This document shows, one piece after another, positions 7,286-16,143 of a DNA stretch of 22,165 bases. The stretch covers positions 1 to 22,165 of IMG/VR virus record IMGVR_UViG_3300030090_003015, one strand, 5' to 3'. A model generated the notes under the pieces. It worked only from the letters and a program-made list of their open reading frames with translations, made no database searches and was not told where the DNA came from. This DNA is from a virus. The translations under genes and the position numbers were made by a program. How positions within the stretch are numbered: the first letter of the stretch is position 1; each line of letters opens with the position of its first letter.

Positions 7286-10200
7286 TTAATCTGTATCTCC
7301 AGTATCTTTAATTGTTACTTTATTTCTTACAACAGCTGTGTCTGTAGCTGTATTATCTGTAGAAGAAACAACACTACTAATAGCAGATAATTTACCTATA
7401 CCTTGTGTTGAAAATGTTTTTGGATCAAAATTAGTAATGTTATTAGATTTATTACTTCTTATAAAATTAAACCATTTACCTTCTTTTCTTTTGAACTCAG
7501 GTATGTATCCTGTTTCTAAATCTGTTTCTATATAGCTAGAATACCAACCATCAACAGGTGTGTTATTGTAAAATTCATCATCAGTTATATTTGCTAAAAC
7601 TCTAGACTGAGTTCCTTCGTAGTTTAACGAGCTAAAATGTTTTACGCTACTTGGTATATCGTTAAAAAGAACACAAACCTTAGACACGTGTTGTATCCCA
7701 TAAAAATTATTTCTAGTTTCACTACTGTGGTGTTCATATATATTACCACCTCTAAAGGTATAATATTTATCATTAAGACTTAAACCAGATTCTTTTAACC
7801 AAGACTGAAACGTTACCCAACCTTTGCTTTTTTCACTATAGCTAGCTGTGATATTTACTAAACTAGTGTTAGTATCATCTAAACCATCTGATGCAAAATC
7901 ATTAATATTATCATCGTCTTGGACTTCAAAAGGCCCTTGCAAAGACCATTTAAACATGTTTGAGTCTTGATAACCACTCCATCCAACAAGCCAATTTACT
8001 TTTACTTCGTAAACCTCTTTGACTGTATCATAAAATATACTTTCAATAGAATAAACCGCTTCTGGTTGATGAGTATGAGTCCAGTTGTTAGGCCAATTTA
8101 TAAAGGCTTGTATAACACCTAAGCCTGTTGCGCCAAGAGCTGGATTATGAAGGGGTGAATGCGCAAAGAAATTAGTTTGATATAAATAAACATTGTTAGG
8201 ACCGTGTGTATTAAGAGCGTTTATTAAAGAGTTCCAATTAGGCGTACTATCTGTAGCTGGCATAATACTATAACCAGTTGTTATTTTATCAAACCAAAGT
8301 GTTATTGGGTTTTCTAAAGTTGGATTAGCACCATACTCACCAGGTCCACCATGCTCTATACCGACTGGATGTGTTGGTGTTCCACTTGCTCTTATACCAG
8401 CCCAACCTCTTGTTGTTGTGCCTGTATTACCTATAATATTAGGCGGTGTTTGCGCGCTACTAGCACCGTTGGTTTCAATCCACTCAGCCCAATTATTAGT
8501 AATACCACCATATCTAAACCAGTTACCAAGAGGATTACCTACCGTAGGTATAGGCCCTGTATTTATAACAGTAAGTCCTGTATCGTCTTCGTCATCAGTT
8601 GTTGACAAAGTTTCTAAGTGTTTTGATCTTATAGTTAAGTTGTACAGCCCTTTATTATCGTCGTAACTACCTACAAGAGTTATGTCTTTTGCTCTAAAAG
8701 CATCTTTAAAATAATCTCTCATACCCATATCAGATATAGGTACTAGGCCTTGTGCTGATAATCTTAAAACAGCACCTCTTGCTTTGTCTGTAAAATAAGC
8801 TCTATACTCATCATAAGCAAAAGAACTAGGATCTGTAGATATTCCATAATCACCGCCATAAGGTTTTGCGTTACCTAAAACTCTATTTGTTGATGTTACG
8901 TTAGCATTGCCATCAGCATTAAATAAAGCGTCTTTATTAGCAAGTATGTTTATAACTCTATCTTCACATAAAGCTGTTAAGTTTGTATCTTTTGACCAAA
9001 GCTTTTGTATACTACCGTAAGTAGGATTTAAATCTTTAGTTATTTTTTCTGCCTGTATAAATTGATTTAAATTATTGACACCACTAATACTGTTATATAT
9101 ACCTGAATATATTAATCCTGACTTTCTACGCTCTTCTTTATATTGCTCTGCTAATACGGTAGAAACTTTAGGTCCTTTATCTATTGTAACAGCATTAAAG
9201 TCATCTCTAATTCTATTTGACTCAACACCGTTAGCAAAAGAAAAACAGTTGTAATATTGTAAAGGATTATAACTAGTGTAGTAATGTGAGCTTTCAAAAC
9301 GATTTTTATAAGTTGAAAACTCTTGGTCTATTGCTAAACAATCACTAGCTTCATGATAAATATCTAAATCAATATCTTCTTTTGGTTCTGTTTCAAATAT
9401 AGCTGGATTATCACTTGTATAAGAATCATCAACAGCAAGTTCTTCTAAAAACTCAATATGCCTTAAACCTTCTGCTGGTTCGTTTTGAAAATGTTTTATT
9501 CTATATCTATCGCTCCAAGCAACTCCTGAAGACTCTCCTTCTTCAAAACCATTAACACCTTCCCAGTTATCAGTAAAAGGATTATAACCTGTACCTGTTC
9601 TACCAACAGCATCAGCACCAGTGGTACCTAACGAAGGTTCAAACTCCATTCTTATCATGACGCTATGGTTTGACTCGTATCTAGCGCCTGCTTCACTGTT
9701 TATCCAGTTATTTGAAGAACGAGCGTAATTTTCAACCATCCACTCGTAGCCAGATGTTTTGACCCTATATATAGTAGTATCACCTTTAAATCTAAATAAC
9801 GTTCCAGGCCCTCTCATTTTTTCTGCTAAAGCTAGTTTTTTATCGTTACCACCTGTAAAGTTATTACCGTGTTTAGTAATACCAAATCTTTTCTTTGCTT
9901 TTCTTCTTATACCACCTTGACCTGCTTTACTCCAGTGCATCTGTATATCTAAAGTACTATAGTTTTGATCTGAAAAATCTTTAAATCCTCTTGTGCCTCC
10001 TGGGGCTGGGTACCACTCGGATCTATGGTCTATTTTACTTACAAAAAATCTTTGTTGCGGTATATCAACAACACCATCAGTACTGTCTCTATAATAGCTT
10101 TCATCATCTTGAACGTTTTTTTGATAACCTAAAGCTGTACTATCTGTTACTATGTATACTTTTTGAAGTTGTTTTACTAAAATGTTTTTTGAAAAAACAG

Positions 10201-13200
10201 CGTCTTTATGTATTTTAACAAAAAATCTACCATTAAATTCTGGTAAGTTTTTTACTTTTTTACTAGCTATTTCTACTGATAAACTATTTTTTAAAGTACC
10301 GCTATTAGTACCATCATCAGTTGTCCATGACATGTCTAGTCCAAAAGGTTTTTTAACTACAACACGTCTATTACCACCATATTCAGATATAGTAGATATA
10401 TCATACCAATCAGAAGTATTAGTAGCATTAGAAATTCTAACAGATCTATCTGTAGCGCTAGCTACATCTTCAAAAGAAGACCCGTCTTTAAATAAACTAG
10501 ATGGTAAATCAAAGTGTGACTGATCTATTTTTGGCTCACCATCTGCTGGAAAAGAAGGTGGTGTTACTGTACCAAGAGTATCAAATTTTGTTTTTACAAA
10601 TAAAGGCGCTTCATTTTCTATTGCTATAATTTTATATCTAGCTTTTTCAACTACAAACTCATCGTTATCATGTTGTTTTTTAAGTATTAAATACGTGTCT
10701 TCATCAACTTTATTTCTTTCAGAAGAAGGAAAGCTAAGCCAAACATTACCATCTTTAGCATCGTAAAATCTATCAAGTGCTAAATTATAATACTCGTTAG
10801 AAGTTTCTTTTACATAAATTTTAAAATGAGTAGCCCAAACAGGCCAGTCATCTGTTTCTTCAAGTCTTACTGTTAAGCCATTATAATCGTCAGCTTTATT
10901 TTTTTTAACCTTAATAACACCTGACTCATGTGTTTGAATAGGTGTTGTTCTACCAAACTCATCTACATAAGCCATACCTACTTGATATGTTCGTAAAGAT
11001 TTTAAAGATCTTTCAGGTTGTTTAGCTTCTGTTTCTAAAGCATTTAATGGACTATACCACTTTATTGTTTGACCTGTTGTCGGATCTACTAAAGCTGTAT
11101 TTTCGTCATACTGTAGATTATCTCTAATATTTTTTCTTTTACGTATAGCTGTTTTAAACTTTTGCTTTATAGTATTTTTGTCGTTTTTACCAATTATATT
11201 AAATTGATGTATATAATTAGCATAAACAATTCTATTAGCAGTTACTTCTTGACCTAATGCTTTTCTAGGAACATTGTCATAAGGTCTTAGTAATTGATTA
11301 GAAGGTACAGCAGCGTGTATTATATCTGATTTTATTTCTAAAGAACCTACAGGATCGTCTATGTTAAATGCTGGTTTTCTAGCTATAGTTCTTTTTATTT
11401 CAAAAGGACTACCATCATACAACCAAGTTGATGCTGAGCTTGTGACAGCGGTACCACCAGCAGTAAGAGATATATAGCTAGCTTCGTTTTCACTAACTAA
11501 AAAAGAATCAATTAAAATAGTTCCAGAAAGCCCTGTTTGTCCTGCTGTAAAGTTAATTTGATCTCCAACCTTAATATTAACATCTTCAAAATCATCTGTT
11601 ATGTTGTAATAATAAATACCATTTTCAATAATTTCACTTCCAGCAAAAGATGTTGTTCCAACCATAGCTAAGTCAGTAACTAAAGTATTAGGCGTTTCTC
11701 TTTTGATCACTTTCCCAAACCAACCTTCATCACCTTTATAATCAACAGTTCTTAATCTATTACCTACTGTTTTAGAACTAGGTGATTTAATTGTTTCTAC
11801 AGTATAAATATTTGGAGAGTTTGATTCTTTATATAAAATATCTATTTCAACAACATCTAAAGGTATTGTTATAGGTTTAAAACCATAAAGTAATAAATAT
11901 CTTAAATTATTTGTCATTCCTAAATTATGACCTTTTCTTGGGTGATAATCAAATCTATCCGCAATAAACGCAACTTCTGAAAAAGGTGAAAAAGCAGAAT
12001 ACTCACCATCTTCATATCTCCATCTATAAGCAAACCTTGGAAATTTAAATTCAAACAAAGGATCTTTTTGCTGCAGTCTAACTCTAAAATTAACAAGAGG
12101 TTTTATTATTTTAGTAGATATTGCTTGTATTTCAAAAGTAAATGTGTTTCCTGCTGTTTTAGAATCTACAATAACAGTAACTAAAGAACTTCCATCAAAA
12201 CCAGCTTCATCATCTTCTGGATAAAATTCAACTACATCTCCTTCCTCCCAGTCTAAAGATTGTGCAAAAGTTAAAGACGGTGTTGTTTGTCCATTTGTTA
12301 ATCTTGCGCCAGCTTCATCAAAAAAGAAACTACTAGAAACAACGTTTGGATCATCAAAAGGAAGTTGAACATCTTGTTCTACTACAATATTACCGTCTTT
12401 TGGCTGTATATCAGCTTTTGTAGTATTAGACATTATCATATCTAAAGAAGACGTAGGCGCGTTCTTTATTACGGTAGCATGTTTATAAGAAAAGAAAGGG
12501 TAGTTTATTGCAGACGCGTAATCGTCTAAGGACGCTAGTCTAGCGTTTGTTGCGTTGTCAGGTATTTGACCATTAACTATTAAAAGTGTAGGATATTTTC
12601 TAGTTCCGTTTTTATGGTAATGAGCTGCGGCGTTTGCAAGATCATCAGCGTTATCAGTGTGAGGACCATATGTTGATCCGTACTTACATCGGTTTATATT
12701 TATTTTTTTAGGCTCTGTTAAGTTGTCAGTCCAAAATAAAAGATCATCTATTATATTTATTCCAGTAATAACTTCACCCGGGTTTTTAGAAGCAAAATGA
12801 TTAAATGCTAACGCTCTTTTTTCATGAGGTAGTTTAAACTGTACGCTTGTGCCAGCGGTTGCTGTTCCTAAAGCAGCATATCCTAAATCATTAGCATCGT
12901 GTTCAGTGTATATTCTCCAACCGTTATAACCACTGTCAGTATCTTCTTCTATTTTTATTACAGAAGTTTTCATACCTTGCATGTAAACTTCCATACCAAC
13001 TTGTATACCTATAGGCCTTATATCACCAGGTAAACCTAAGTTACTTACATGTAGATGATCACCTTTTGCGTGTTGATCATTAGAAAGTTTAGTATTAACT
13101 TTTACGTGTTCTACAAAAACATATTTAGCATTATCACTACTTTCGTTATATTCTATTATGTAATCAGAATATATTTTATGCTTTACGTCTACGTTACCAG

Positions 13201-13579
13201 AGCTATCTTGTTCGGCGTGAACATATGTATTGTTTAAAGCATAATCACCAGTTTCCCAGCTAGCGTCATAGTTTCTATGTGGATCTGTAACAAAATAATA
13301 TATTTTGTTTTTAGCTTTATCAGCTATAGAACCAACACAAACCGCGTCCTTTGAAAACAAGTGACTGTCAGCTGTTAAAAAATCTAAATCTGTACTACCA
13401 ATTTGATCTGTGTTTAATAAAGTATTACCTTTTAGTGATTGTACAGTTCCAGCATTAGAACCCTCTGAAGTGTTAACTTCTATGTTTAAAGCATCTCTAT
13501 ATTCACCATTAGGTACTAATCTTTCGTCAAGATCTTTATTCATTCGACCTTGAGTAAAGTTACGTTTTAACTCCGGCAT
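7286..13579 (-). CDS. Giant tail nozzle/stabilisation-like protein (2097 aa)
   Basis: Largest gene of the window, 6.3 kb, starting 4 bp after the 292-aa gene. The N-terminus (MPELKRNFTQGRMNKDLDER, then PNGEYRDALNIEV and GTVQSLKGN) follows the pattern of P22 gp10/T7 gp12-type nozzle proteins: a Gly-Met-Asn-x-Asp start, a parameter list ending in PNG-x-YR, then G-x-V...GN, followed by IADKAKNKIYYF-like blades. Residues about 505-550 (FPRFAYRWRYEDGEYSAFSP) and about 1487-1630 (SGLIYSGIYNSISG..., GSIQKLWSKD, PYGGDYGISTDPSSFAYDE, YFTDKARGAVLRLS) are blocks I recall from nozzle proteins of Bacteroidota and marine podoviruses. Most of the remainder is beta-rich. Position after two adaptor-like genes supports the tail-tube end assignment. 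It is more than twice as long as T7 gp12 (794 aa), so extra domains must be present. Family assignment is from pattern and context. Confidence 0.7.
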   Translation of the reverse strand: MPELKRNFTQGRMNKDLDERLVPNGEYRDALNIEVNTSEGSNAGTVQSLKGNTLLNTDQIGSTDLDFLTADSHLFSKDAVCVGSIADKAKNKIYYFVTDPHRNYDASWETGDYALNNTYVHAEQDSSGNVDVKHKIYSDYIIEYNESSDNAKYVFVEHVKVNTKLSNDQHAKGDHLHVSNLGLPGDIRPIGIQVGMEVYMQGMKTSVIKIEEDTDSGYNGWRIYTEHDANDLGYAALGTATAGTSVQFKLPHEKRALAFNHFASKNPGEVITGINIIDDLLFWTDNLTEPKKININRCKYGSTYGPHTDNADDLANAAAHYHKNGTRKYPTLLIVNGQIPDNATNARLASLDDYASAINYPFFSYKHATVIKNAPTSSLDMIMSNTTKADIQPKDGNIVVEQDVQLPFDDPNVVSSSFFFDEAGARLTNGQTTPSLTFAQSLDWEEGDVVEFYPEDDEAGFDGSSLVTVIVDSKTAGNTFTFEIQAISTKIIKPLVNFRVRLQQKDPLFEFKFPRFAYRWRYEDGEYSAFSPFSEVAFIADRFDYHPRKGHNLGMTNNLRYLLLYGFKPITIPLDVVEIDILYKESNSPNIYTVETIKSPSSKTVGNRLRTVDYKGDEGWFGKVIKRETPNTLVTDLAMVGTTSFAGSEIIENGIYYYNITDDFEDVNIKVGDQINFTAGQTGLSGTILIDSFLVSENEASYISLTAGGTAVTSSASTWLYDGSPFEIKRTIARKPAFNIDDPVGSLEIKSDIIHAAVPSNQLLRPYDNVPRKALGQEVTANRIVYANYIHQFNIIGKNDKNTIKQKFKTAIRKRKNIRDNLQYDENTALVDPTTGQTIKWYSPLNALETEAKQPERSLKSLRTYQVGMAYVDEFGRTTPIQTHESGVIKVKKNKADDYNGLTVRLEETDDWPVWATHFKIYVKETSNEYYNLALDRFYDAKDGNVWLSFPSSERNKVDEDTYLILKKQHDNDEFVVEKARYKIIAIENEAPLFVKTKFDTLGTVTPPSFPADGEPKIDQSHFDLPSSLFKDGSSFEDVASATDRSVRISNATNTSDWYDISTISEYGGNRRVVVKKPFGLDMSWTTDDGTNSGTLKNSLSVEIASKKVKNLPEFNGRFFVKIHKDAVFSKNILVKQLQKVYIVTDSTALGYQKNVQDDESYYRDSTDGVVDIPQQRFFVSKIDHRSEWYPAPGGTRGFKDFSDQNYSTLDIQMHWSKAGQGGIRRKAKKRFGITKHGNNFTGGNDKKLALAEKMRGPGTLFRFKGDTTIYRVKTSGYEWMVENYARSSNNWINSEAGARYESNHSVMIRMEFEPSLGTTGADAVGRTGTGYNPFTDNWEGVNGFEEGESSGVAWSDRYRIKHFQNEPAEGLRHIEFLEELAVDDSYTSDNPAIFETEPKEDIDLDIYHEASDCLAIDQEFSTYKNRFESSHYYTSYNPLQYYNCFSFANGVESNRIRDDFNAVTIDKGPKVSTVLAEQYKEERRKSGLIYSGIYNSISGVNNLNQFIQAEKITKDLNPTYGSIQKLWSKDTNLTALCEDRVINILANKDALFNADGNANVTSTNRVLGNAKPYGGDYGISTDPSSFAYDEYRAYFTDKARGAVLRLSAQGLVPISDMGMRDYFKDAFRAKDITLVGSYDDNKGLYNLTIRSKHLETLSTTDDEDDTGLTVINTGPIPTVGNPLGNWFRYGGITNNWAEWIETNGASSAQTPPNIIGNTGTTTRGWAGIRASGTPTHPVGIEHGGPGEYGANPTLENPITLWFDKITTGYSIMPATDSTPNWNSLINALNTHGPNNVYLYQTNFFAHSPLHNPALGATGLGVIQAFINWPNNWTHTHQPEAVYSIESIFYDTVKEVYEVKVNWLVGWSGYQDSNMFKWSLQGPFEVQDDDNINDFASDGLDDTNTSLVNITASYSEKSKGWVTFQSWLKESGLSLNDKYYTFRGGNIYEHHSSETRNNFYGIQHVSKVCVLFNDIPSSVKHFSSLNYEGTQSRVLANITDDEFYNNTPVDGWYSSYIETDLETGYIPEFKRKEGKWFNFIRSNKSNNITNFDPKTFSTQGIGKLSAISSVVSSTDNTATDTAVVRNKVTIKDTGDTD

Positions 13580-13583
13580 TTAA

Positions 13584-14462
13584 TTAGTGTTTTATATGTT
13601 TAGACTTACCTCTTAAAATTTGAGTGATTTCTTCTAATTTAATATTAGACAGTCTTAGTTTTGCTTTTCTTATTTCAGCAAATCTTTCTTTTTTAAATCT
13701 TTGAACTAAATATTCTTGTGTATTAGCTCTAGTAGATAATATAGCATATGCTATATATTTATACATGGCTTCTTCAGCAAACTTATGTACTTTCATTTCT
13801 GCATCTGTACCTAGGCTATCACTTATATATTTTATTATTATTGTTTTTCCAGCTAAATTAGAACTAAAGTGTATTAAACCTGTGTTTGGGTCTATATAAA
13901 ACGAACCATTTATATTAGCGTGTTGAGGGTCTAAACCATACCGCTTACCCTCTAGCGCTTCATATATTTCATCATCATAATCATCGTCACTATCTGGCGT
14001 TGCCTCTATAGCCTCAAAGTTTTCCCAAGTAGAAGAAGAATTATCTGTATCTAAAACCCCAGCTGTAAAAGTATAATCTCCATTAGCGTCTTGAGTTACG
14101 TCTGTTGGGTTTGAAGTTTTTAAAGCTGGATATATAATGTGTTCTATACCAGAACCATCGCTCCAAGTAAATTTGACGTAATTAACATAGTCTTGTGGTA
14201 GTATCATTGTTAAAGAACTTGGTAAAACTATTTCTTGAGATTTTACAGATTTAAAAGTATCAAATGATAGTTCTTGTAAAGCTCTTTTAGCATGAAAAGA
14301 GACATCTGTTCTTCTTATCTTTGATATTATTTTATCTTCACCTACATAGGCGATAATAAATTGATTTATAATAGTTTCTAAAGATGTAAATTGATAATCA
14401 CCAAAAGGAGTTGGTGAGGCCGTACTATAATATTGTTGTCCTGTTTGTGTTATTAATCCCAT
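13584..14462 (-). CDS. Head-tail adaptor / tail tubular A-like ring protein (292 aa)
   Basis: ATG follows the upstream TAA with no gap (TAA ATG), and the leader is GGCTAAAAAACAATACTAA with no Shine-Dalgarno. Helical N-terminal part: SLETIINQFI (27-36), then VSFHAKRALQELSFDTF (53-70), a pattern common in phage neck proteins. This is followed by a beta insertion 75-215 containing an acidic low-complexity stretch (DSDDDYDDE, around 157-165). The C-terminal helices 220-285 (AEEAMYKYIAYAILSTRAN, then YLVQRFKKERFAEIRKAKLR) resemble the C-terminal helices of T7 gp11/P22 gp4-like adaptors. It sits between another adaptor-like gene and the nozzle-like gene, the usual place for tail tubular protein A. 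Assignment rests on helix pattern and order; no identity-level match can be claimed. Confidence 0.65.
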   Translation of the reverse strand: MGLITQTGQQYYSTASPTPFGDYQFTSLETIINQFIIAYVGEDKIISKIRRTDVSFHAKRALQELSFDTFKSVKSQEIVLPSSLTMILPQDYVNYVKFTWSDGSGIEHIIYPALKTSNPTDVTQDANGDYTFTAGVLDTDNSSSTWENFEAIEATPDSDDDYDDEIYEALEGKRYGLDPQHANINGSFYIDPNTGLIHFSSNLAGKTIIIKYISDSLGTDAEMKVHKFAEEAMYKYIAYAILSTRANTQEYLVQRFKKERFAEIRKAKLRLSNIKLEEITQILRGKSKHIKH

Positions 14463-15200
14463 TTAGTATTGTTTTTTAGCCATTAATTCGTTATCTTCGT
14501 TTGCCGCTACTTGAGTTAAACCTGGTTTGTTTAATGTTACTCCTGCTAGTTCTAATATTTTATATACTAACTCTGTTTCTTCTGAAGCGTGTAATTGAAA
14601 ATCTGTTGCTTGCGTAGCGTCGAATAACGCGTATGAACCTACAACATTGTAACCCCAAATAACTTGAGTTGGTTTAGATATATAATTGCAAAATATATTT
14701 GGATTATCACCAGCTATTGAATATGCTACTGTAGGTGAAGCTGGATATAAAAGTATTTTTGTATCTGTTTTTCTAACATATACAGGGTTGTTGTCAGTAG
14801 GTGTTGCTAAAGCTGTTTTTAACATATTATGCAAATCGTTTTTATCAACTCTTTCAACCTCACAATCATATGTACCAGCGTTGTAAAAAACAGTACCTAA
14901 TTTGTGTACAACTGGTGTTATTGGTAAAGTAGCCTCGTTACCAACTAAATTTGAAAATGCAACTTTCCAATTTTCAAAAGGCGCTATTTTTTCGTGTAAA
15001 ATATCAAGCCTGTCACTGTACTCACCAACGTTACCGTGTTCATCATACATTTTACCTAATTCATAGCAATATTGTTCAAATATTAATAATTGAGCTTGAT
15101 TAGCAAACAAATTAAATTCTTGAGGTGTTATATAACCTCTCTGCTCTTTGTTAGCCATAGCTTGTACTCTTTGATATACTGTATCTACACTTACTGCCAT
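14463..15200 (-). CDS. Neck/ring (adaptor-like) structural protein (245 aa)
   Basis: Begins MAVSVDTVYQRVQAMANKEQ, then GYITPQEFNLFANQAQLLIFEQY, an N-terminal helical signature that I recall from many uncultured marine phage structural proteins. The middle (85-190) is beta-rich with a conserved-looking patch KLGTVFY...VERVDKNDLHNML, and the C-terminus is helical (SEETELVYKILELAGVTL, 206-223). The gene starts just downstream of the second stem-loop of the module, with the A-rich leader CTAAAAAAAATAATAA directly before ATG. Its stop abuts the next ATG. Position between capsid and nozzle genes and the helix-beta-helix plan suggest a portal-proximal ring protein; a tail-completion role is also possible. 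Confidence 0.65.
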   Translation of the reverse strand: MAVSVDTVYQRVQAMANKEQRGYITPQEFNLFANQAQLLIFEQYCYELGKMYDEHGNVGEYSDRLDILHEKIAPFENWKVAFSNLVGNEATLPITPVVHKLGTVFYNAGTYDCEVERVDKNDLHNMLKTALATPTDNNPVYVRKTDTKILLYPASPTVAYSIAGDNPNIFCNYISKPTQVIWGYNVVGSYALFDATQATDFQLHASEETELVYKILELAGVTLNKPGLTQVAANEDNELMAKKQY

Positions 15201-15220
15201 TTATTATTTTTTTTAGTATT

Positions 15221-15244
15221 GCAACCACCCGTTAAGATGGTTGC
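15221..15244 (-). other. Intergenic stem-loop, not a classic terminator
   Basis: The minus-strand RNA forms a 9-bp stem (GCAACCAUC/GGUGGUUGC, one U-G wobble) with the loop UUAACG. On the plus strand the same position is a C-A mismatch, so the fold favours minus-strand RNA. It is followed by AAUACUAAAAAAAAUAAUAA and the ATG of the 245-aa gene: an A-tract, not a U-tract. It may be an mRNA-stabilising 5' end, a processing site or a weak pause element. Confidence 0.6.
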
Positions 15245-15255
15245 TTTACTTTGTT

Positions 15256-16077
15256 TTACTTCATTCGTTTTTCTATATTCTTGTACACCTCCATACCTTC
15301 ATCAGTTTTAAACCAAGCGGCTAAAGCTGAATACGGGTGCTCATCAAAAGGTACAGTCATTATTTTTCTACCAGTTGAAGCCCAATTAAAAGTTCTTTGA
15401 TCTGAAGTTAAAGATAATATACCAGCTTCTGTAGCTTTTATACCAAAGTTTCTAAGTTGTATATTATCGTCTGTAACTAATTCTAAGAACAGTTGAGGAT
15501 TTCTTTTAGCAAATATAAGTAAATCACGTTTTAATTCCTTATATGACATGCTAGATACCCTAGAGCCATTCTCTACCCTCATAACAGCTTCCATCATATC
15601 AACTTCTAAATCATTAGCCGCTTGTAAAGCAGCAACTTCAAATTCTAACCAGTCTAATTGTTTTTCTGCTTGCTGAACTGGTTTCCACTCATAATAAAGT
15701 TTATCCCTGTGTGGGTGATATAAACTTAAAAATTTTTGTAAAATTGTTTTTTCTCTAGGAACGTGTAGTACCCCGTTTCTAAATACAATATGAGATAATC
15801 TTTGGTCACCTTTCATTTCATCAACAAAAGGAGTTCTTTGATTTTCACAATATTTTAATTCTCTTTCAAAACCTTTTTCTTCGTCAAAATAATAGATATT
15901 AGTAGATCTTATCATGTAAGATAATGGTTTTTTATTACCTATTAAATAATAAACTCTATCTTTTACTTCCCATTCAGGTTTTTTAGGTTCAACTTTTTTA
16001 GGTTTCGGTGTTTCAACAACTGGTGTTTCAACAACAGGTACCTCTACCTTTTCTTTTGTTTCTTGTTTTTTTGCCAT
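15256..16077 (-). CDS. Unrecognised head/neck-region protein (273 aa)
   Basis: Starts with ATG at 16075-16077 downstream of the capsid terminator, with an AT-only leader (TTTATTATATATTAT). Residues 1-35 are a Lys/Glu/Val/Pro-rich, probably unstructured tail with a duplicated VVETP unit. The rest looks like one globular domain: beta start (WEVKDRVYYLIGNKKPLSYM), an Arg/His-rich middle, helices about 135-175 (QQAEKQLDWLEFEVAALQAA), and a C-terminus ending HPYSALAAWFKTDEGMEVYK. Two stem-loops flank the gene, so it may form its own transcript segment. The position just after the capsid gene would suit a head-completion, decoration or capsid-stabilising protein, but nothing in the sequence proves a role. 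Confidence 0.8.
   Translation of the reverse strand: MAKKQETKEKVEVPVVETPVVETPKPKKVEPKKPEWEVKDRVYYLIGNKKPLSYMIRSTNIYYFDEEKGFERELKYCENQRTPFVDEMKGDQRLSHIVFRNGVLHVPREKTILQKFLSLYHPHRDKLYYEWKPVQQAEKQLDWLEFEVAALQAANDLEVDMMEAVMRVENGSRVSSMSYKELKRDLLIFAKRNPQLFLELVTDDNIQLRNFGIKATEAGILSLTSDQRTFNWASTGRKIMTVPFDEHPYSALAAWFKTDEGMEVYKNIEKRMK
16007..16036. repeat. 15-bp tandem duplication
   Basis: GGTGTTTCAACAACT and GGTGTTTCAACAACA lie head to tail (14 of 15 identical). In the minus-strand gene they encode two VVETP units in the disordered N-terminal tail, so the length change is in frame. Confidence 0.85.
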
Positions 16078-16091
16078 AATATAATATATAA

Positions 16092-16132
16092 TAAAATTAA
16101 TAAAATAAAGCCGAGGCCGAAGCCTCGACTTT
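16092..16132 (-). terminator. Intrinsic terminator after the major capsid gene
   Basis: Stem-loop at 16107-16132 in the 66-bp gap after the capsid stop. The minus-strand RNA has an 11-bp stem (AAAGUCGAGGC / GCCUCGGCUUU, one U-G wobble) closed by the very stable C(UUCG)G tetraloop, then UUUAUUUUAUUAAUUUUAU as the U-rich tract. On the plus strand the wobble becomes a C-A mismatch and the loop is CGAA, so the element is built for leftward transcription. It stands out as the only GC-rich island in otherwise AT-rich intergenic sequence. Downstream genes lie in the same direction, so read-through or a new promoter is needed. Confidence 0.88.
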
Positions 16133-16143
16133 TATATAAATGC

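Noticed and set aside
1923-13237. Open frames of 60-113 codons on the plus strand opposite the large genes
   Set aside because: They are antisense to strong genes, rich in Phe/Ile/Tyr/Cys as expected from reversed AT-rich codons, and show no family pattern or own start signals.
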